DNA of 23,922 bases from Erysipelothrix sp. (GTDB taxonomy: Bacteria > Bacillota_I > Bacilli_A > Erysipelotrichales > Erysipelotrichaceae). Numbering within the stretch: the stretch's first letter is position 1; every line of letters starts with the position of its first letter. This document shows positions 7,299 to 15,390 of this stretch, in pieces. The stretch spans positions 1 through 23,922 of the forward strand of contig JASLJD010000063.1 in the NCBI GenBank assembly GCA_030152625.1, written 5' to 3'. A program made the position numbers and the translations under genes. A model generated the notes under the pieces. That model made no database searches and was not told where the DNA came from. It saw nothing but the letters and a program-made list of their open reading frames with translations.

Positions 7299-8156
7299 AT
7301 GAAAAAAATAATCACAGTCCTCTTTGCTATTCTTTTTGCTGTTTTATCTTTGACGTATACCGGCATGCAATATGCAGAGATGGAAGCAAAGCGACTTACG
7401 GAAATTGTCGTTTTAAATGAAGTGGAAAAGAATATGGCGATGGTGATGGAAAAGGCGAATGAGTTTGTGCCTTTTGACTATGAAGCACAATTGGATAAAA
7501 TGCTTGCAAACATTCAAAAAGATGAAAGTGTGGATGCTTTCGTTGAAGAATATGCTGATGTTGTCTTGGATGATCTTTTATTGGGTCAAGCCAGTGGTCG
7601 CCTAGACCTTAATACCGAAGCAGAAAAAATCAGTGAACTTTATTTAAATGATATGGCTGAATTAACATCGGATATTGTTCGACCTGAGATTCAAAGAGAA
7701 GTTTTGAAAGATCTTTTATCGCAAGTTGATCTAAATGCTCAATATGATCAAGCGATTCAAAAAATTTCTCCTAAGATTTCTCATGAACAAAAAGATATTC
7801 TGCGACAATCGAAGTGGTTTTTGAATCATTATCGTAGTATTGAAAGATTTCTGCTCTTGGGAATGGGCTTGCTTTTAATCTTTGCTTTTCTTATTAATTT
7901 TGGCCTGCCATCATCCATTCGAGTAGTCAGTGTTTTTTCCTTTCTAACAGCACTTGTTCATTTTGCTTTTTATTGGCTTTTATCAATCGGAGGGAATCGT
8001 TTTCTACGCCCCTATCAAATTAGTTTAGAACCCAAGGTTTTTTCACGGATATCGAGCTATGGTTTTGCTCTTTTCCTTTTGACTTTAGTGCTTAATTATT
8101 TTGTCTCAAAGAATAAAGCTTTTCATAAATCGGAAGATATGAGGATTGAAAGCTAG
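7299..8156 (+). CDS. Hypothetical membrane protein with four predicted TM segments
   Basis: 285 residues; family not recognised. An N-terminal hydrophobic segment (about 4-22, MKKIITVLFAILFAVLSL) acts as signal peptide or anchor. A polar, acidic, probably all-helical region of about 160 residues follows (25-180), with no cysteines. Three closely spaced hydrophobic segments come next (about 182-203, 206-230, 249-270), ending in a short charged tail. If TM1 is an anchor, the helical domain is outside the cell and both ends are inside. GGGAGG six bases before ATG supports the start. It is monocistronic, with its own terminator, and is divergently transcribed from the purine operon. A role as sensor or envelope protein is only a guess. 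Confidence 0.8.
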   Translation: MKKIITVLFAILFAVLSLTYTGMQYAEMEAKRLTEIVVLNEVEKNMAMVMEKANEFVPFDYEAQLDKMLANIQKDESVDAFVEEYADVVLDDLLLGQASGRLDLNTEAEKISELYLNDMAELTSDIVRPEIQREVLKDLLSQVDLNAQYDQAIQKISPKISHEQKDILRQSKWFLNHYRSIERFLLLGMGLLLIFAFLINFGLPSSIRVVSVFSFLTALVHFAFYWLLSIGGNRFLRPYQISLEPKVFSRISSYGFALFLLTLVLNYFVSKNKAFHKSEDMRIES

Positions 8157-8183
8157 GGAAGAATCTTGATTCTTCCTTTTTTT
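8157..8183 (+). terminator. Intrinsic terminator after the 7299 gene
   Basis: GGAAGAATC (8157-8165), TT loop, GATTCTTCC (8168-8176), then seven T. It starts directly after the TAG stop. Confidence 0.93.
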
Positions 8184-8337
8184 GTGAAATAAGTTTATGT
8201 TTTCACAAAATAAGCTTGTTTTAAGAAAGGAAAAAGATCTCAAGTCTTTTTAAGCCAAAAAAGCCTTTTTTCTCGGGCATAGCTTTGGTCTTCCTCCTTT
8301 TGAAAGTGATAAAGTTGCCTTACAAGGAGGTTAGATA
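8184..8337 (+). promoter_or_regulatory. nox upstream region with inverted repeats; exact promoter unclear
   Basis: A perfect 10-base inverted repeat TTTTGTGAAA (8180-8189) / TTTCACAAAA (8201-8210) overlaps the preceding T tract. Its half-sites resemble those of the redox repressor Rex, but the 11-base gap is much wider than Rex's. Next is a weak AAAAAGA/TCTTTTT hairpin (8231-8251). Then CCTCCTT (8293-8299) is complementary to the nox ribosome binding site AAGGAGG (8324-8330). A possible promoter is TTGGTC (8285) - 17 - GATAAA (8308), but it is poor. Confidence 0.4.
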
Positions 8338-9687
8338 ATGATGAAAGTCATCGTTGTTGGATGTACGCATGCAGGAACAGCTGCTGTGAAAACTATGCTT
8401 GAAAAGCATGATGATCTTGATGTAACAGTTTATGAAAGAAATGATAACGTATCTTTTTTATCATGCGGGATCGCGCTTTATATTGGTGAAGTGATTGAGG
8501 AACCAGAATCTCTTTTCTATTCCAATCCTCAAGAATTGGAAAGCTTAGGCGCCAATGTTCAAATGGAACATGATGTTTTAGAAATCGATGAAAAAGCCAA
8601 AACAATTAAGGTGAAAAACCTAGCGACCAATGAGGTTTTTGAAGACAGTTATGACAAACTTGTTTTAACAACAGGTTCTTGGCCAATTATTCCGCCTTTT
8701 GAAAATAAAGATGGTGAAAACATTTTATTATGCAAGAATTACCGCCAAGCTCAAGAAATTTTTGAACGCAAGCAAGATGCAGAAAATGTTGTGATTGTTG
8801 GTGCAGGTTATATCGGTATTGAACTTGTTGAAGCATTTGCAAACACAGGGAAAAATGTCGTTTTGATCGATGCGATGGATCGTATTTTAAACAAATATCT
8901 CGATGAAGAAATGACGGATATTTTAGAAGCAGAACTTGAAGAACGGAATGTTCAATTAGCTCTTGGTGAAAAAGTCTCGGGCTTCACGCTTGATGATGAA
9001 AATCGTGTTGCAGGGGTACAAACAGAAGCCAATACTTATGAAGCAGACTTAGTGATTTTATGTGTTGGTTTCAGACCGAATACCGAACTTGCTAAAGGTA
9101 AGATTGACTTGCTTGATAATGATGCGATTGTAGTGAATGAATACATGCAAAGCAGTAACCCTGATATTTATGCAGGTGGTGACAGCGTGGCTGTTCATTA
9201 TAATCCAAATGGAAAGCATGCTTACATTCCGCTTGCAACCAATGCGGTAAGAATGGGCACACTCATTGGTCACAATATTAAAGAGCCGAAAGTTCGCTAT
9301 CGAGGAACACAAGGAACATCGGGTCTTTACCTCTTCGGTTATAACATTGGCTCAAGTGGGGTGACAGAAGAAAGCGCCAAGCATTTTGGCTTGGATGTTG
9401 AGGCGGTTTATTTTGAAGATTGGTATCGTCCTGAATTTATGCCAAGCAATGAACGAATTCATATTAAACTTGTTTATGAGAAAAACAGCGGCCGTATCGT
9501 TGGTGGACAGTTGATGTCACGTTATGATATTACTCAATCTGCTAACACACTTTCAGTGGTGATCCAAAGTAAGATGACGATTGAAGATCTCGCCTATACG
9601 GATTTCTTCTTCCAACCACATTTCGATCGTCCTTGGAACTATCTCAACCTAGCAGCTCTTGAAGCTTGTGATAAGTTTTCTAAATAA
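8338..9687 (+). CDS. nox: H2O-forming NADH oxidase (Nox)
   Basis: 449 residues. This flavoprotein reduces O2 directly to water with NADH, regenerating NAD+ and protecting fermentative cells from oxygen. The N-terminal FAD-binding part has VVGCTHAG with the catalytic-type His11, and the redox-active Cys43 (Cys42 if the second ATG is used) in SFLSCGI, the cysteine-sulfenic-acid residue of the family. The second dinucleotide-binding motif is VIVGAGYIGIE. The FAD motif ends in YAGGDS, and the C-terminal dimerisation domain contains GTQGTSGLYLFG and FFFQPHFDRPWNYLN. The sequence closely recalls enterococcal/streptococcal Nox. There are two consecutive ATGs with AAGGAGG seven bases before the first. 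The gene is monocistronic, with its own terminator. Confidence 0.95.
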   Translation: MMKVIVVGCTHAGTAAVKTMLEKHDDLDVTVYERNDNVSFLSCGIALYIGEVIEEPESLFYSNPQELESLGANVQMEHDVLEIDEKAKTIKVKNLATNEVFEDSYDKLVLTTGSWPIIPPFENKDGENILLCKNYRQAQEIFERKQDAENVVIVGAGYIGIELVEAFANTGKNVVLIDAMDRILNKYLDEEMTDILEAELEERNVQLALGEKVSGFTLDDENRVAGVQTEANTYEADLVILCVGFRPNTELAKGKIDLLDNDAIVVNEYMQSSNPDIYAGGDSVAVHYNPNGKHAYIPLATNAVRMGTLIGHNIKEPKVRYRGTQGTSGLYLFGYNIGSSGVTEESAKHFGLDVEAVYFEDWYRPEFMPSNERIHIKLVYEKNSGRIVGGQLMSRYDITQSANTLSVVIQSKMTIEDLAYTDFFFQPHFDRPWNYLNLAALEACDKFSK

Positions 9688-9693
9688 TGAAGC

Positions 9694-9718
9694 AAAGCTC
9701 CTCAAAAAGGAGCTTTTT
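9694..9718 (+). terminator. Intrinsic terminator after nox
   Basis: AAAGCTCCT (9694-9702), loop CAAAA, AGGAGCTTT (9708-9716), ending in a short T run. Confidence 0.9.
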
Positions 9719-9743
9719 AATTCTTGAGAGGAAAACTTAGGCT

Positions 9744-9771
9744 TTGAAAGATGCAAAGAATTGAGTATGAT
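9744..9771 (+). promoter_or_regulatory. Promoter of the AEC-family transporter gene
   Basis: TTGAAA (9744-9749), 16-base spacer, TATGAT (9766-9771). It is 40 bases upstream of the ATG at 9813. Confidence 0.7.
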
Positions 9772-9812
9772 AAAGACACAAGCGTTAAAAGAGTTTTTTT
9801 AAGGAGGGAAAG

Positions 9813-10868
9813 ATGTCGATGATTAAAAAGATCATTTTAGATCAAGCTTTTCTAGGAGCCATTTTCTCGACAGTTTCCATCATTTTACTGGCTTATTACT
9901 TGCGTAAAACAAAGAAGCTGGAAGCATCCACAGCCAAAGCTTTGACTTCTGTTCTGTTTAAATTGTCTTTGCCGGCTCTTGCTTTTCGCTCCTTTATGAC
10001 TGATATGGATTCTGAAACTTTAAGAGTGGGTTTGCATACTTTTCTTTTTGGATTTTTTGTTTATTTTATTTTGATTCTTTTGACTTCACTTTATCAATTG
10101 TTTTATGAGGGCGATAAGCTTGATGTTATGCGTGGCTTGACGATTTTTGGGGCGACGACGTTTTTTGGTATCCCGATGATTCATGCTTTTCTTGGGACTG
10201 AGGGAACACTTTATGCGAATTTATTCAATGTTTCCTATCGGGTATTTCTTTATTCATACGGTCTTTTTCTTTTTTCAGGTTTGCAATTTGAAAGTAAAGA
10301 TTTGAAACAAATCATATTGAATCCAACCGTTCTTGCGACCTTCATAGGTTTTTTCATTTGGGTTTTTCAAGATCGTTTCATTCAAGTCAATATTGGGGAT
10401 TGGACAGGGTCTTTTTTACGTTTAGATAAAACAGCTCCTTGGTTTATGCAAGCGCTAGACTCTTTAGCGAATCTTGCTTCACCGCTTGCTTACTTGTCAA
10501 TAGGCATGACGCTTGCTGAAGTGCCGCTCAAAGATTTGATCAAGGATCGCGATGTTTGGATTTATACTCTGGTCAAACTTTTTTTGATGCCGGCGATTAT
10601 TTTAGGGATCATGCTTTTACTTCGTAGGGCAGAGCTTTTGCTTCTTAATGAAACGGCCATCATGACGATTGTTTTGATGCTATCGACTCCTGCTGCCAGT
10701 GTTGCGGTGACTTACGCGATTAACTTTGAGAAAGAAGCCCTTTTCGCATCCAATGCAGCCTTTGTATCCAGTGTTTTAGCTATTTTTTCAATGCTTTTTT
10801 GGATTTTGATCTTAATAACTTTAAAAAGGCAGGGTGTTTTATTCTTAGAAACTGCTGCTCGTATATGA
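9813..10868 (+). CDS. AEC (auxin efflux carrier) family transporter
   Basis: 351 residues, highly hydrophobic with about ten predicted membrane segments in two halves. Family hallmarks include KLSLPALAFRSF in the first half, TIFGATTFFGIPMIHAFLG, the central LANLASPLAYLSIGMTLAE, and LMLSTPAASVAVTYA near the end, the typical AEC layout for malate or other organic anion permeases. The substrate cannot be assigned; bacterial members include malate and malonate carriers. AAGGAGGG five bases upstream supports the ATG. It is flanked by its own promoter. The stop lies just ahead of the rlmN -10 with no clear terminator between, so partial read-through into rlmN is possible. Confidence 0.88.
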   Translation: MSMIKKIILDQAFLGAIFSTVSIILLAYYLRKTKKLEASTAKALTSVLFKLSLPALAFRSFMTDMDSETLRVGLHTFLFGFFVYFILILLTSLYQLFYEGDKLDVMRGLTIFGATTFFGIPMIHAFLGTEGTLYANLFNVSYRVFLYSYGLFLFSGLQFESKDLKQIILNPTVLATFIGFFIWVFQDRFIQVNIGDWTGSFLRLDKTAPWFMQALDSLANLASPLAYLSIGMTLAEVPLKDLIKDRDVWIYTLVKLFLMPAIILGIMLLLRRAELLLLNETAIMTIVLMLSTPAASVAVTYAINFEKEALFASNAAFVSSVLAIFSMLFWILILITLKRQGVLFLETAARI

Positions 10869-10877
10869 ATTGCGCTA

Positions 10878-10886
10878 TGTTATAAT
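10878..10886 (+). promoter_or_regulatory. Extended -10 promoter of rlmN
   Basis: TGTTATAAT: a perfect TATAAT (10881-10886) with the TGn extension. No good -35 is seen, and the -35 position overlaps the end of the upstream gene. Transcription would begin near 10893, leaving a leader of under 20 nt. Confidence 0.72.
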
Positions 10887-10909
10887 GGTCATGGAAAGTT
10901 GGGATTTTT

Positions 10910-11989
10910 GTGAATGCAAAAGAATCGATTTATAATTACGATTATGAGATGTTATTAGACTATCTGAAAGAGAAGGGGGAGCCTTCTTTTCGTGCAGAAC
11001 AGATTTTTGAGTGGTTATATGAGCAAAGAGTTGAAGACTTTGATGCCATGAGCAATCTCAGTAAAAAATTGAGATCAAGTTTAAAAGAAGATTTTGTGAT
11101 CAATACTTTAAGTTTAAAAGAATACCAAGTTTCAAAAGATGAGACAACAAAGTTTTTACTGGAATGCAGTGATGGGGCTTTGATTGAGACTGTTTTAATG
11201 CGTCAACCTTATGGTTACAGCGTTTGTTTAACCACACAAGTGGGTTGTGCGATGGGTTGTAAGTTTTGTGCTTCAGGTTTGTTGAAAAAGAAACGAAATT
11301 TATTTACCTCCGAGATGATGAATCAAATCCTGTTTGCCCAACGTTATTTAGACCAAAAAGGTGAGCGGGTCAGCCATATTGTGATGATGGGGATTGGGGA
11401 ACCTTTTGACAACTACCGCTATGTTATGCGATTTTTAAAGATGGTGAATGATGAAAAGACTTTGAATATAGGTGCTCGTCATATTACAATTTCAACTTCG
11501 GGCATCGCTCCTGTGATTAAGCGTTTTGCGGATGAAGAAAGTCAAATCAATTTAGCGATTTCTTTGCATGCGCCAAACAATGAATTGCGTTCATCGATCA
11601 TGCCGGTGAATGATATGTTTCCATTGGAAGAACTTTTTGAAAGCTTACAGTACTATCAAGCAAAAACGAATCGTCGTTTAACTTTTGAATATATTATGAT
11701 TAAAGATGTGAATGATCATGAGAAAGAGGCTTTGGAGCTGATTGCATTGATTCGTGATTATGATTTGGATGCTTGGGTTAATTTAATCCCGTATAATGAA
11801 GTCTCAGAAAACTCCTTTAAACAAAGCACATCTTCTTCGATACAAGCGTTTAAAAAGATCTTAAAAGACCATGGGATTGAAGTCACTGCTCGCGAAGAAA
11901 AGGGTGCTGACATCGATGCAGCTTGTGGTCAATTACGTGCGAAAGCGGAAGATGCTCGATTAAAAAGAGGCCGAAACAAAAGAAAGTGA
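10910..11989 (+). CDS. rlmN: Dual-specificity RNA methyltransferase RlmN (radical SAM)
   Basis: 359 residues. It methylates C2 of A2503 in 23S rRNA and of A37 in some tRNAs, using two SAM molecules and a [4Fe-4S] cluster. The radical SAM motif C113-x3-C117-x2-C120 (GCAMGCKFC) is present, as are the GIGEP motif (161-165) and the C-terminal mechanistic Cys339 in AACGQL. The N-terminal ~90 residues form the accessory domain (PSFRAEQIFEWLY). GEP and the overall length favour RlmN over the resistance paralog Cfr. The start is GTG at 10910, with a weak GTTGGGA upstream. The next in-frame ATG is inside the conserved N-terminal domain, so GTG is preferred. The C-terminus is very basic (KRGRNKRK). Confidence 0.94.
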   Translation: MNAKESIYNYDYEMLLDYLKEKGEPSFRAEQIFEWLYEQRVEDFDAMSNLSKKLRSSLKEDFVINTLSLKEYQVSKDETTKFLLECSDGALIETVLMRQPYGYSVCLTTQVGCAMGCKFCASGLLKKKRNLFTSEMMNQILFAQRYLDQKGERVSHIVMMGIGEPFDNYRYVMRFLKMVNDEKTLNIGARHITISTSGIAPVIKRFADEESQINLAISLHAPNNELRSSIMPVNDMFPLEELFESLQYYQAKTNRRLTFEYIMIKDVNDHEKEALELIALIRDYDLDAWVNLIPYNEVSENSFKQSTSSSIQAFKKILKDHGIEVTAREEKGADIDAACGQLRAKAEDARLKRGRNKRK

Positions 11990-11994
11990 AAATG

Positions 11995-12030
11995 AAAAGG
12001 CATTTGATTAAATAGTCAAATGCCTTTTAC
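11995..12030 (+). terminator. Intrinsic terminator after rlmN
   Basis: AAAAGGCATTTGA (11995-12007) and TCAAATGCCTTTT (12016-12028) form a perfect 13-bp stem with loop TTAAATAG. The U tract is short (four T). Confidence 0.87.
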
Positions 12031-12032
12031 TA

Positions 12033-12041
12033 TGCTATTAT
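12033..12041 (+). promoter_or_regulatory. Probable extended -10 promoter of the MFS-GDPD-M20-GNAT cluster
   Basis: TGCTATTAT (12033-12041) matches an extended -10. A -35 is not evident, and its place overlaps the rlmN terminator. The start at about 12048 would leave a leader of under 30 nt to the ATG at 12076. Confidence 0.5.
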
Positions 12042-12075
12042 TTTGGTAGTTAAAGTATTGAAAAGGAGACAAAAT

Positions 12076-13314
12076 ATGAAACTCAATCGAAAGCGTGTTG
12101 TGCTCGTTGGCTTAGCTTTTATGTCTATTTCTGGCTTTTGGCAACTCTATGATTTTATTATCCCTTTGATTATGAAATCTGAGTTTGCGATCAGTGATAC
12201 GCTATCAGGGGTCGTGATGGCTTTGGATAATGTTCTGGCCTTGTTTTTACTCCCCTTTTTTGGTAAGCTCTCCGATCGTCTAGAAAGTCCTTATGGGCGT
12301 CGTATGCCTTTTATTGTCATGGGGACAGTGATCGCGATAGGGATGCTTTTTGTTTTGCCTTACGCAAGCGAAAACGATCATTTTTATCTCTTTGCGATCG
12401 CTTTATTCATTCTGCTTTTAGCGATGTCTTTTTATCGCAGTCCGGCGGTTGCTTTGATGCCAGATATTACTTTAAAGCCTTTGCGTTCAGAAGCCAATGC
12501 TTTGATTAATTTGATGGGCGCAGTGGGTGGTGTGATTGTCTTGCTTTTAATTTCACTTTTAAGCCCGGAGAAACTGGGATCCTATTATCCTGTTTTTATT
12601 GCGACAGCGATTTTAATGGGAGCATCGGTTCTTTTAATGGTTTTATTTGTGAAAGAGAAAAAATGGGCTCAAGCCATGCGTGATGAGGCTTATGCTTTAG
12701 GGATTGAAAGTGAAGTGGATGAAGATCATGAGCAAATCGTCAAGCCTAAAGCAGTTCAACGCAGTATGTTGTTTTTGCTTTTATCCGTTGCTTTTTGGTT
12801 TATGGGTTATAATGCCGTGATTTCTGCTTTTTCTCGCTATGCAACCATTGAATTAGCGTTCAGTACTTCGCAAGCTTCACTGGTTCTTTTGATTGCGAAT
12901 GCAGCGGCAATTGTTTCTTTTATTCCTATTGGGAAAATATCGAATCTTTGGGGTCGAAAAAAGACGATCTTACGGGGGGTTGTGCTTTTGGCCATTGCCT
13001 TTGGAACGGCCTTTGTTTATCGTGCTTACAGTCCGATGATGATTGTGAATTTTGTTTTGGCGGGGATCGCTTGGGCAGCGATTAATGTGAACTCTTTGCC
13101 AATGGTTTTAGAGATGGCGACCGAAGCTGAAATTGGTGAATATACGGGCTTGTATTACACCTTTTCGATGGCGGCTCAAATTATCACACCGATTGTTTCA
13201 GGGATTCTTTTCGATCTTTTTTCTTATCGGGTTCTCTTTCCATACGCTGTCTTTTTTATTCTTTGTGCTTTCATCAGCATGAGGCAGGTGCAACATGGTG
13301 ACAGCATTGTATAG
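12076..13314 (+). CDS. MFS transporter (sugar-type, SLC45/GPH-like)
   Basis: 412 residues with about twelve predicted membrane segments. The loop 2-3 signature is GKLSDRLESPYGRRMPFI (63-80), a variant of the MFS GxLxDRxGRR motif that is typical of the SLC45/GPH-like sugar porters. A charged central loop (about 203-230) separates the halves, and the second-half copy reads GKISNLWGRKKTI. The substrate is unknown; a sugar or glycoside is the family expectation. The upstream in-frame GTG-region start (12043) is rejected, because ATG 12076 has AAAGGAG six bases before it and begins MKLNRKRV, which fits homologs. The 3' end overlaps the next gene by 20 bases, making it the first gene of a compact four-gene unit. 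Confidence 0.88.
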   Translation: MKLNRKRVVLVGLAFMSISGFWQLYDFIIPLIMKSEFAISDTLSGVVMALDNVLALFLLPFFGKLSDRLESPYGRRMPFIVMGTVIAIGMLFVLPYASENDHFYLFAIALFILLLAMSFYRSPAVALMPDITLKPLRSEANALINLMGAVGGVIVLLLISLLSPEKLGSYYPVFIATAILMGASVLLMVLFVKEKKWAQAMRDEAYALGIESEVDEDHEQIVKPKAVQRSMLFLLLSVAFWFMGYNAVISAFSRYATIELAFSTSQASLVLLIANAAAIVSFIPIGKISNLWGRKKTILRGVVLLAIAFGTAFVYRAYSPMMIVNFVLAGIAWAAINVNSLPMVLEMATEAEIGEYTGLYYTFSMAAQIITPIVSGILFDLFSYRVLFPYAVFFILCAFISMRQVQHGDSIV

Positions 13315-14068
13315 TCTGGTGATTTTGCTTGTTTTTTATCTCTTTGTATTGCTGCCAGGTCGAAGATCGGTCCCGAAGGCTTTTTATAGTCATCGGGGTC
13401 ATCACCTTAAAGATCAAAGCATTCCTGAAAACAGCTTAAGGGCTTTTCAACGATCGATTGATCATGGCTATGGGATTGAATTGGATTTACAATTATCCAA
13501 AGATGGCATTGTCTATGTTTTCCATGATGATCGTTTAAAACGACTCTTGAAGGATGATCGTGCCTTTGCTTCTTTAAGCAGTGAGGAAATCGATCAAATC
13601 GATCTTTATGGGGAAAAGATTCCTCGTTTTACAGAGGTTTTAGCTTTGGTCGATGGGCAAGTTCCTTTAATTGTGGAATTAAAGTCCAATGATCGTTATC
13701 GGGAATTAAGCGAAAAAGCAGTGCAAGCCTTAAAAAAATATGATGGGGACTATGTCATTGAGTCTTTTGATCCGCGTATTGTGACTTATTTTCGCTTTCA
13801 TTATCCACATATTGTCCGGGGTTTTTTATTGATGGATCCTGAAAAATATAAAAAACCCAAAGCTGCTTACATGCTCAGTAGTTTAATTTTTAATTTTCTG
13901 ATGCGTGCTGATTTTATAGCGATTGAGAAGCGCTACTATGCTAAGCATTGGCCTAGCAGGATTTTTAAGGCTTTGGGTGGTGAACTTGTTTTGTGGACAA
14001 TCCATAAAAATGATAAAATAGAGGAAGACATCATAATTTTTGAATACTTTGAACCAAGGGGGCTTTAA
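13295..14068 (+). CDS. Membrane-anchored glycerophosphodiester phosphodiesterase (GDPD/GlpQ family)
   Basis: 257 residues. One N-terminal membrane segment (about 4-20) is followed by a GDPD TIM-barrel. Catalytic and metal residues are visible: H33-R34 (SHRGH), E45 (PENS), E62 and D64 (GIELDLQ), H77 (FHDD), and E128/K130 (VELK). The family hydrolyses glycerophosphodiesters to glycerol-3-phosphate and an alcohol. The anchor and catalytic domain probably place it at the membrane surface. It overlaps the MFS gene by 20 bases and lies two bases before the M20 gene. The C-terminus (LVLWTIHKNDKIEED) keeps the usual WT(V/I)-type strand. Confidence 0.9.
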   Translation: MVTALYSLVILLVFYLFVLLPGRRSVPKAFYSHRGHHLKDQSIPENSLRAFQRSIDHGYGIELDLQLSKDGIVYVFHDDRLKRLLKDDRAFASLSSEEIDQIDLYGEKIPRFTEVLALVDGQVPLIVELKSNDRYRELSEKAVQALKKYDGDYVIESFDPRIVTYFRFHYPHIVRGFLLMDPEKYKKPKAAYMLSSLIFNFLMRADFIAIEKRYYAKHWPSRIFKALGGELVLWTIHKNDKIEEDIIIFEYFEPRGL

Positions 14069-14070
14069 AG

Positions 14071-15390
14071 ATGAAGAATTTAATGCAGGCTTATATTAAA
14101 GATTTAAAGGATTTAATTGCTATTGAAACAGTTTTGGATGAAAGCGATGAGCGTTATGCTTTTGGTGAAGCAAACTATCTTGCTTTAAAGAAAATGCTTT
14201 CAATTACAGAAAGAATGGGTTTTGAGACCTATCTTGATCCGCAAGGTCGTTATGGCTATGCGGAAATGAAGGGACAAAGTGATCAATTGATGGGGGTCTT
14301 GGGCCATGTTGATGTTGTTCCTGCTGGAGATCGCGCTGAATGGAAGAGCGATCCATTTATCTTAGAGGAACGGGATGCTAAGCTTTATGGCCGAGGTGTC
14401 GTGGATGATAAAGGGCCAAGTCTTTTGACCATCTATGCCTTAAAGAAATTACTCGATGAAGGTGTGGAATTAGCTCATTCGATTCGTTTCATTTTTGGGG
14501 CAGATGAGGAGAATTTCTGGCGTTGTATGGATGCTTATAAGGAGCATGAACGCCTTCCTGATTTTGGCTTCACTCCCGATGCTTCTTTTCCTTTTATCTA
14601 TGCGGAAAAGGAACTTGTGCAATATGAACTGTTCGGTCATGAGTTGAGTGATGTTTATCTTAAGGGTGGGACGGCTTTCAATGCTGTCAGTGATCGAGCC
14701 TACCTCCTTTATGATCAAGAAGTGGAGAAATGGTTACAAGAAAACCATGTTCCTCATTTCTTAGAAGATCAGCACTTGGTGATTCAAGGGAAAGCAGCGC
14801 ATGCAATGGCACCTGATCAAGGTGTAAACGCGATTTATCTTGCGGCCAAGGCTCTTTATGAAACAGATCATCGCAATCGAGCGATTGATTTTATTGTGAA
14901 ACATTTAGGGGATGTGCATGGTCAAGATCTTTTTGGCCCGATTGCGGATGATATCTTGGGGCCTTTGACGGTGAATTTAGCGAAGGTGGATATGAATGCA
15001 CGGGGTCAAAAAATAGCGCTTGACTTCCGCTTACCAACAAGCATGAATCAAGTTGATTTGGAGTTGGCTTTGAAAAAAGTCGTGCACCAATATCAATTGG
15101 TCAGTGAATTGTATGATCATCTTCCAGGTGTTCATCTTGATTTAGACAGCACTTTTATTCAAAATTTAAAAGACGCTTATGAGAAAGTTAGCGGTGAAGA
15201 AGCTGTTGGCTTGACCAGCGGGGGCGCAACCTATGCTCGTGCTATGGAAAACATCATTGCTTTTGGTCCGATGTTTCCAGGAGAAATCGGTTCTGAACAT
15301 CAAGCGAATGAGCATTGGTCTTTAGCGTCGATTGAACGTGCTGGAGCGATTTATTATGAAGCATTTAAGAATGTGTTGGTGAAAAAATGA
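14071..15390 (+). CDS. M20 family dipeptidase (PepV/Sapep-like)
   Basis: 439 residues. Zinc and catalytic residues of the M20 family are visible: H79 and D81 (LGHVDVVP), D112 (GRGVVDDKGP), catalytic E146 and metal E147 (GADEEN), D170 (FTPDASFP), and a C-terminal His at about 410 (GSEHQANE). WKSDPF and the GPS after the second Asp match the PepV/Sapep cytosolic dipeptidases. These release free amino acids from dipeptides and have a large insert domain. The start ATG has AAGGGGG eight bases upstream. It follows the GDPD gene by two bases and overlaps the GNAT gene by ATGA, so it is part of one operon. Confidence 0.92.
   Translation: MKNLMQAYIKDLKDLIAIETVLDESDERYAFGEANYLALKKMLSITERMGFETYLDPQGRYGYAEMKGQSDQLMGVLGHVDVVPAGDRAEWKSDPFILEERDAKLYGRGVVDDKGPSLLTIYALKKLLDEGVELAHSIRFIFGADEENFWRCMDAYKEHERLPDFGFTPDASFPFIYAEKELVQYELFGHELSDVYLKGGTAFNAVSDRAYLLYDQEVEKWLQENHVPHFLEDQHLVIQGKAAHAMAPDQGVNAIYLAAKALYETDHRNRAIDFIVKHLGDVHGQDLFGPIADDILGPLTVNLAKVDMNARGQKIALDFRLPTSMNQVDLELALKKVVHQYQLVSELYDHLPGVHLDLDSTFIQNLKDAYEKVSGEEAVGLTSGGATYARAMENIIAFGPMFPGEIGSEHQANEHWSLASIERAGAIYYEAFKNVLVKK

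Noticed and set aside
8180..8210. Canonical Rex operator upstream of nox
   Set aside because: The half-sites look right, but the gap is 11 bases against about 4 in the known TTGTGAA-W4-TTCACAA site. Kept only as a possible operator.
10910..11989. Cfr-type resistance methyltransferase
   Set aside because: The GEP motif, length and C-terminal sequence fit the housekeeping RlmN.
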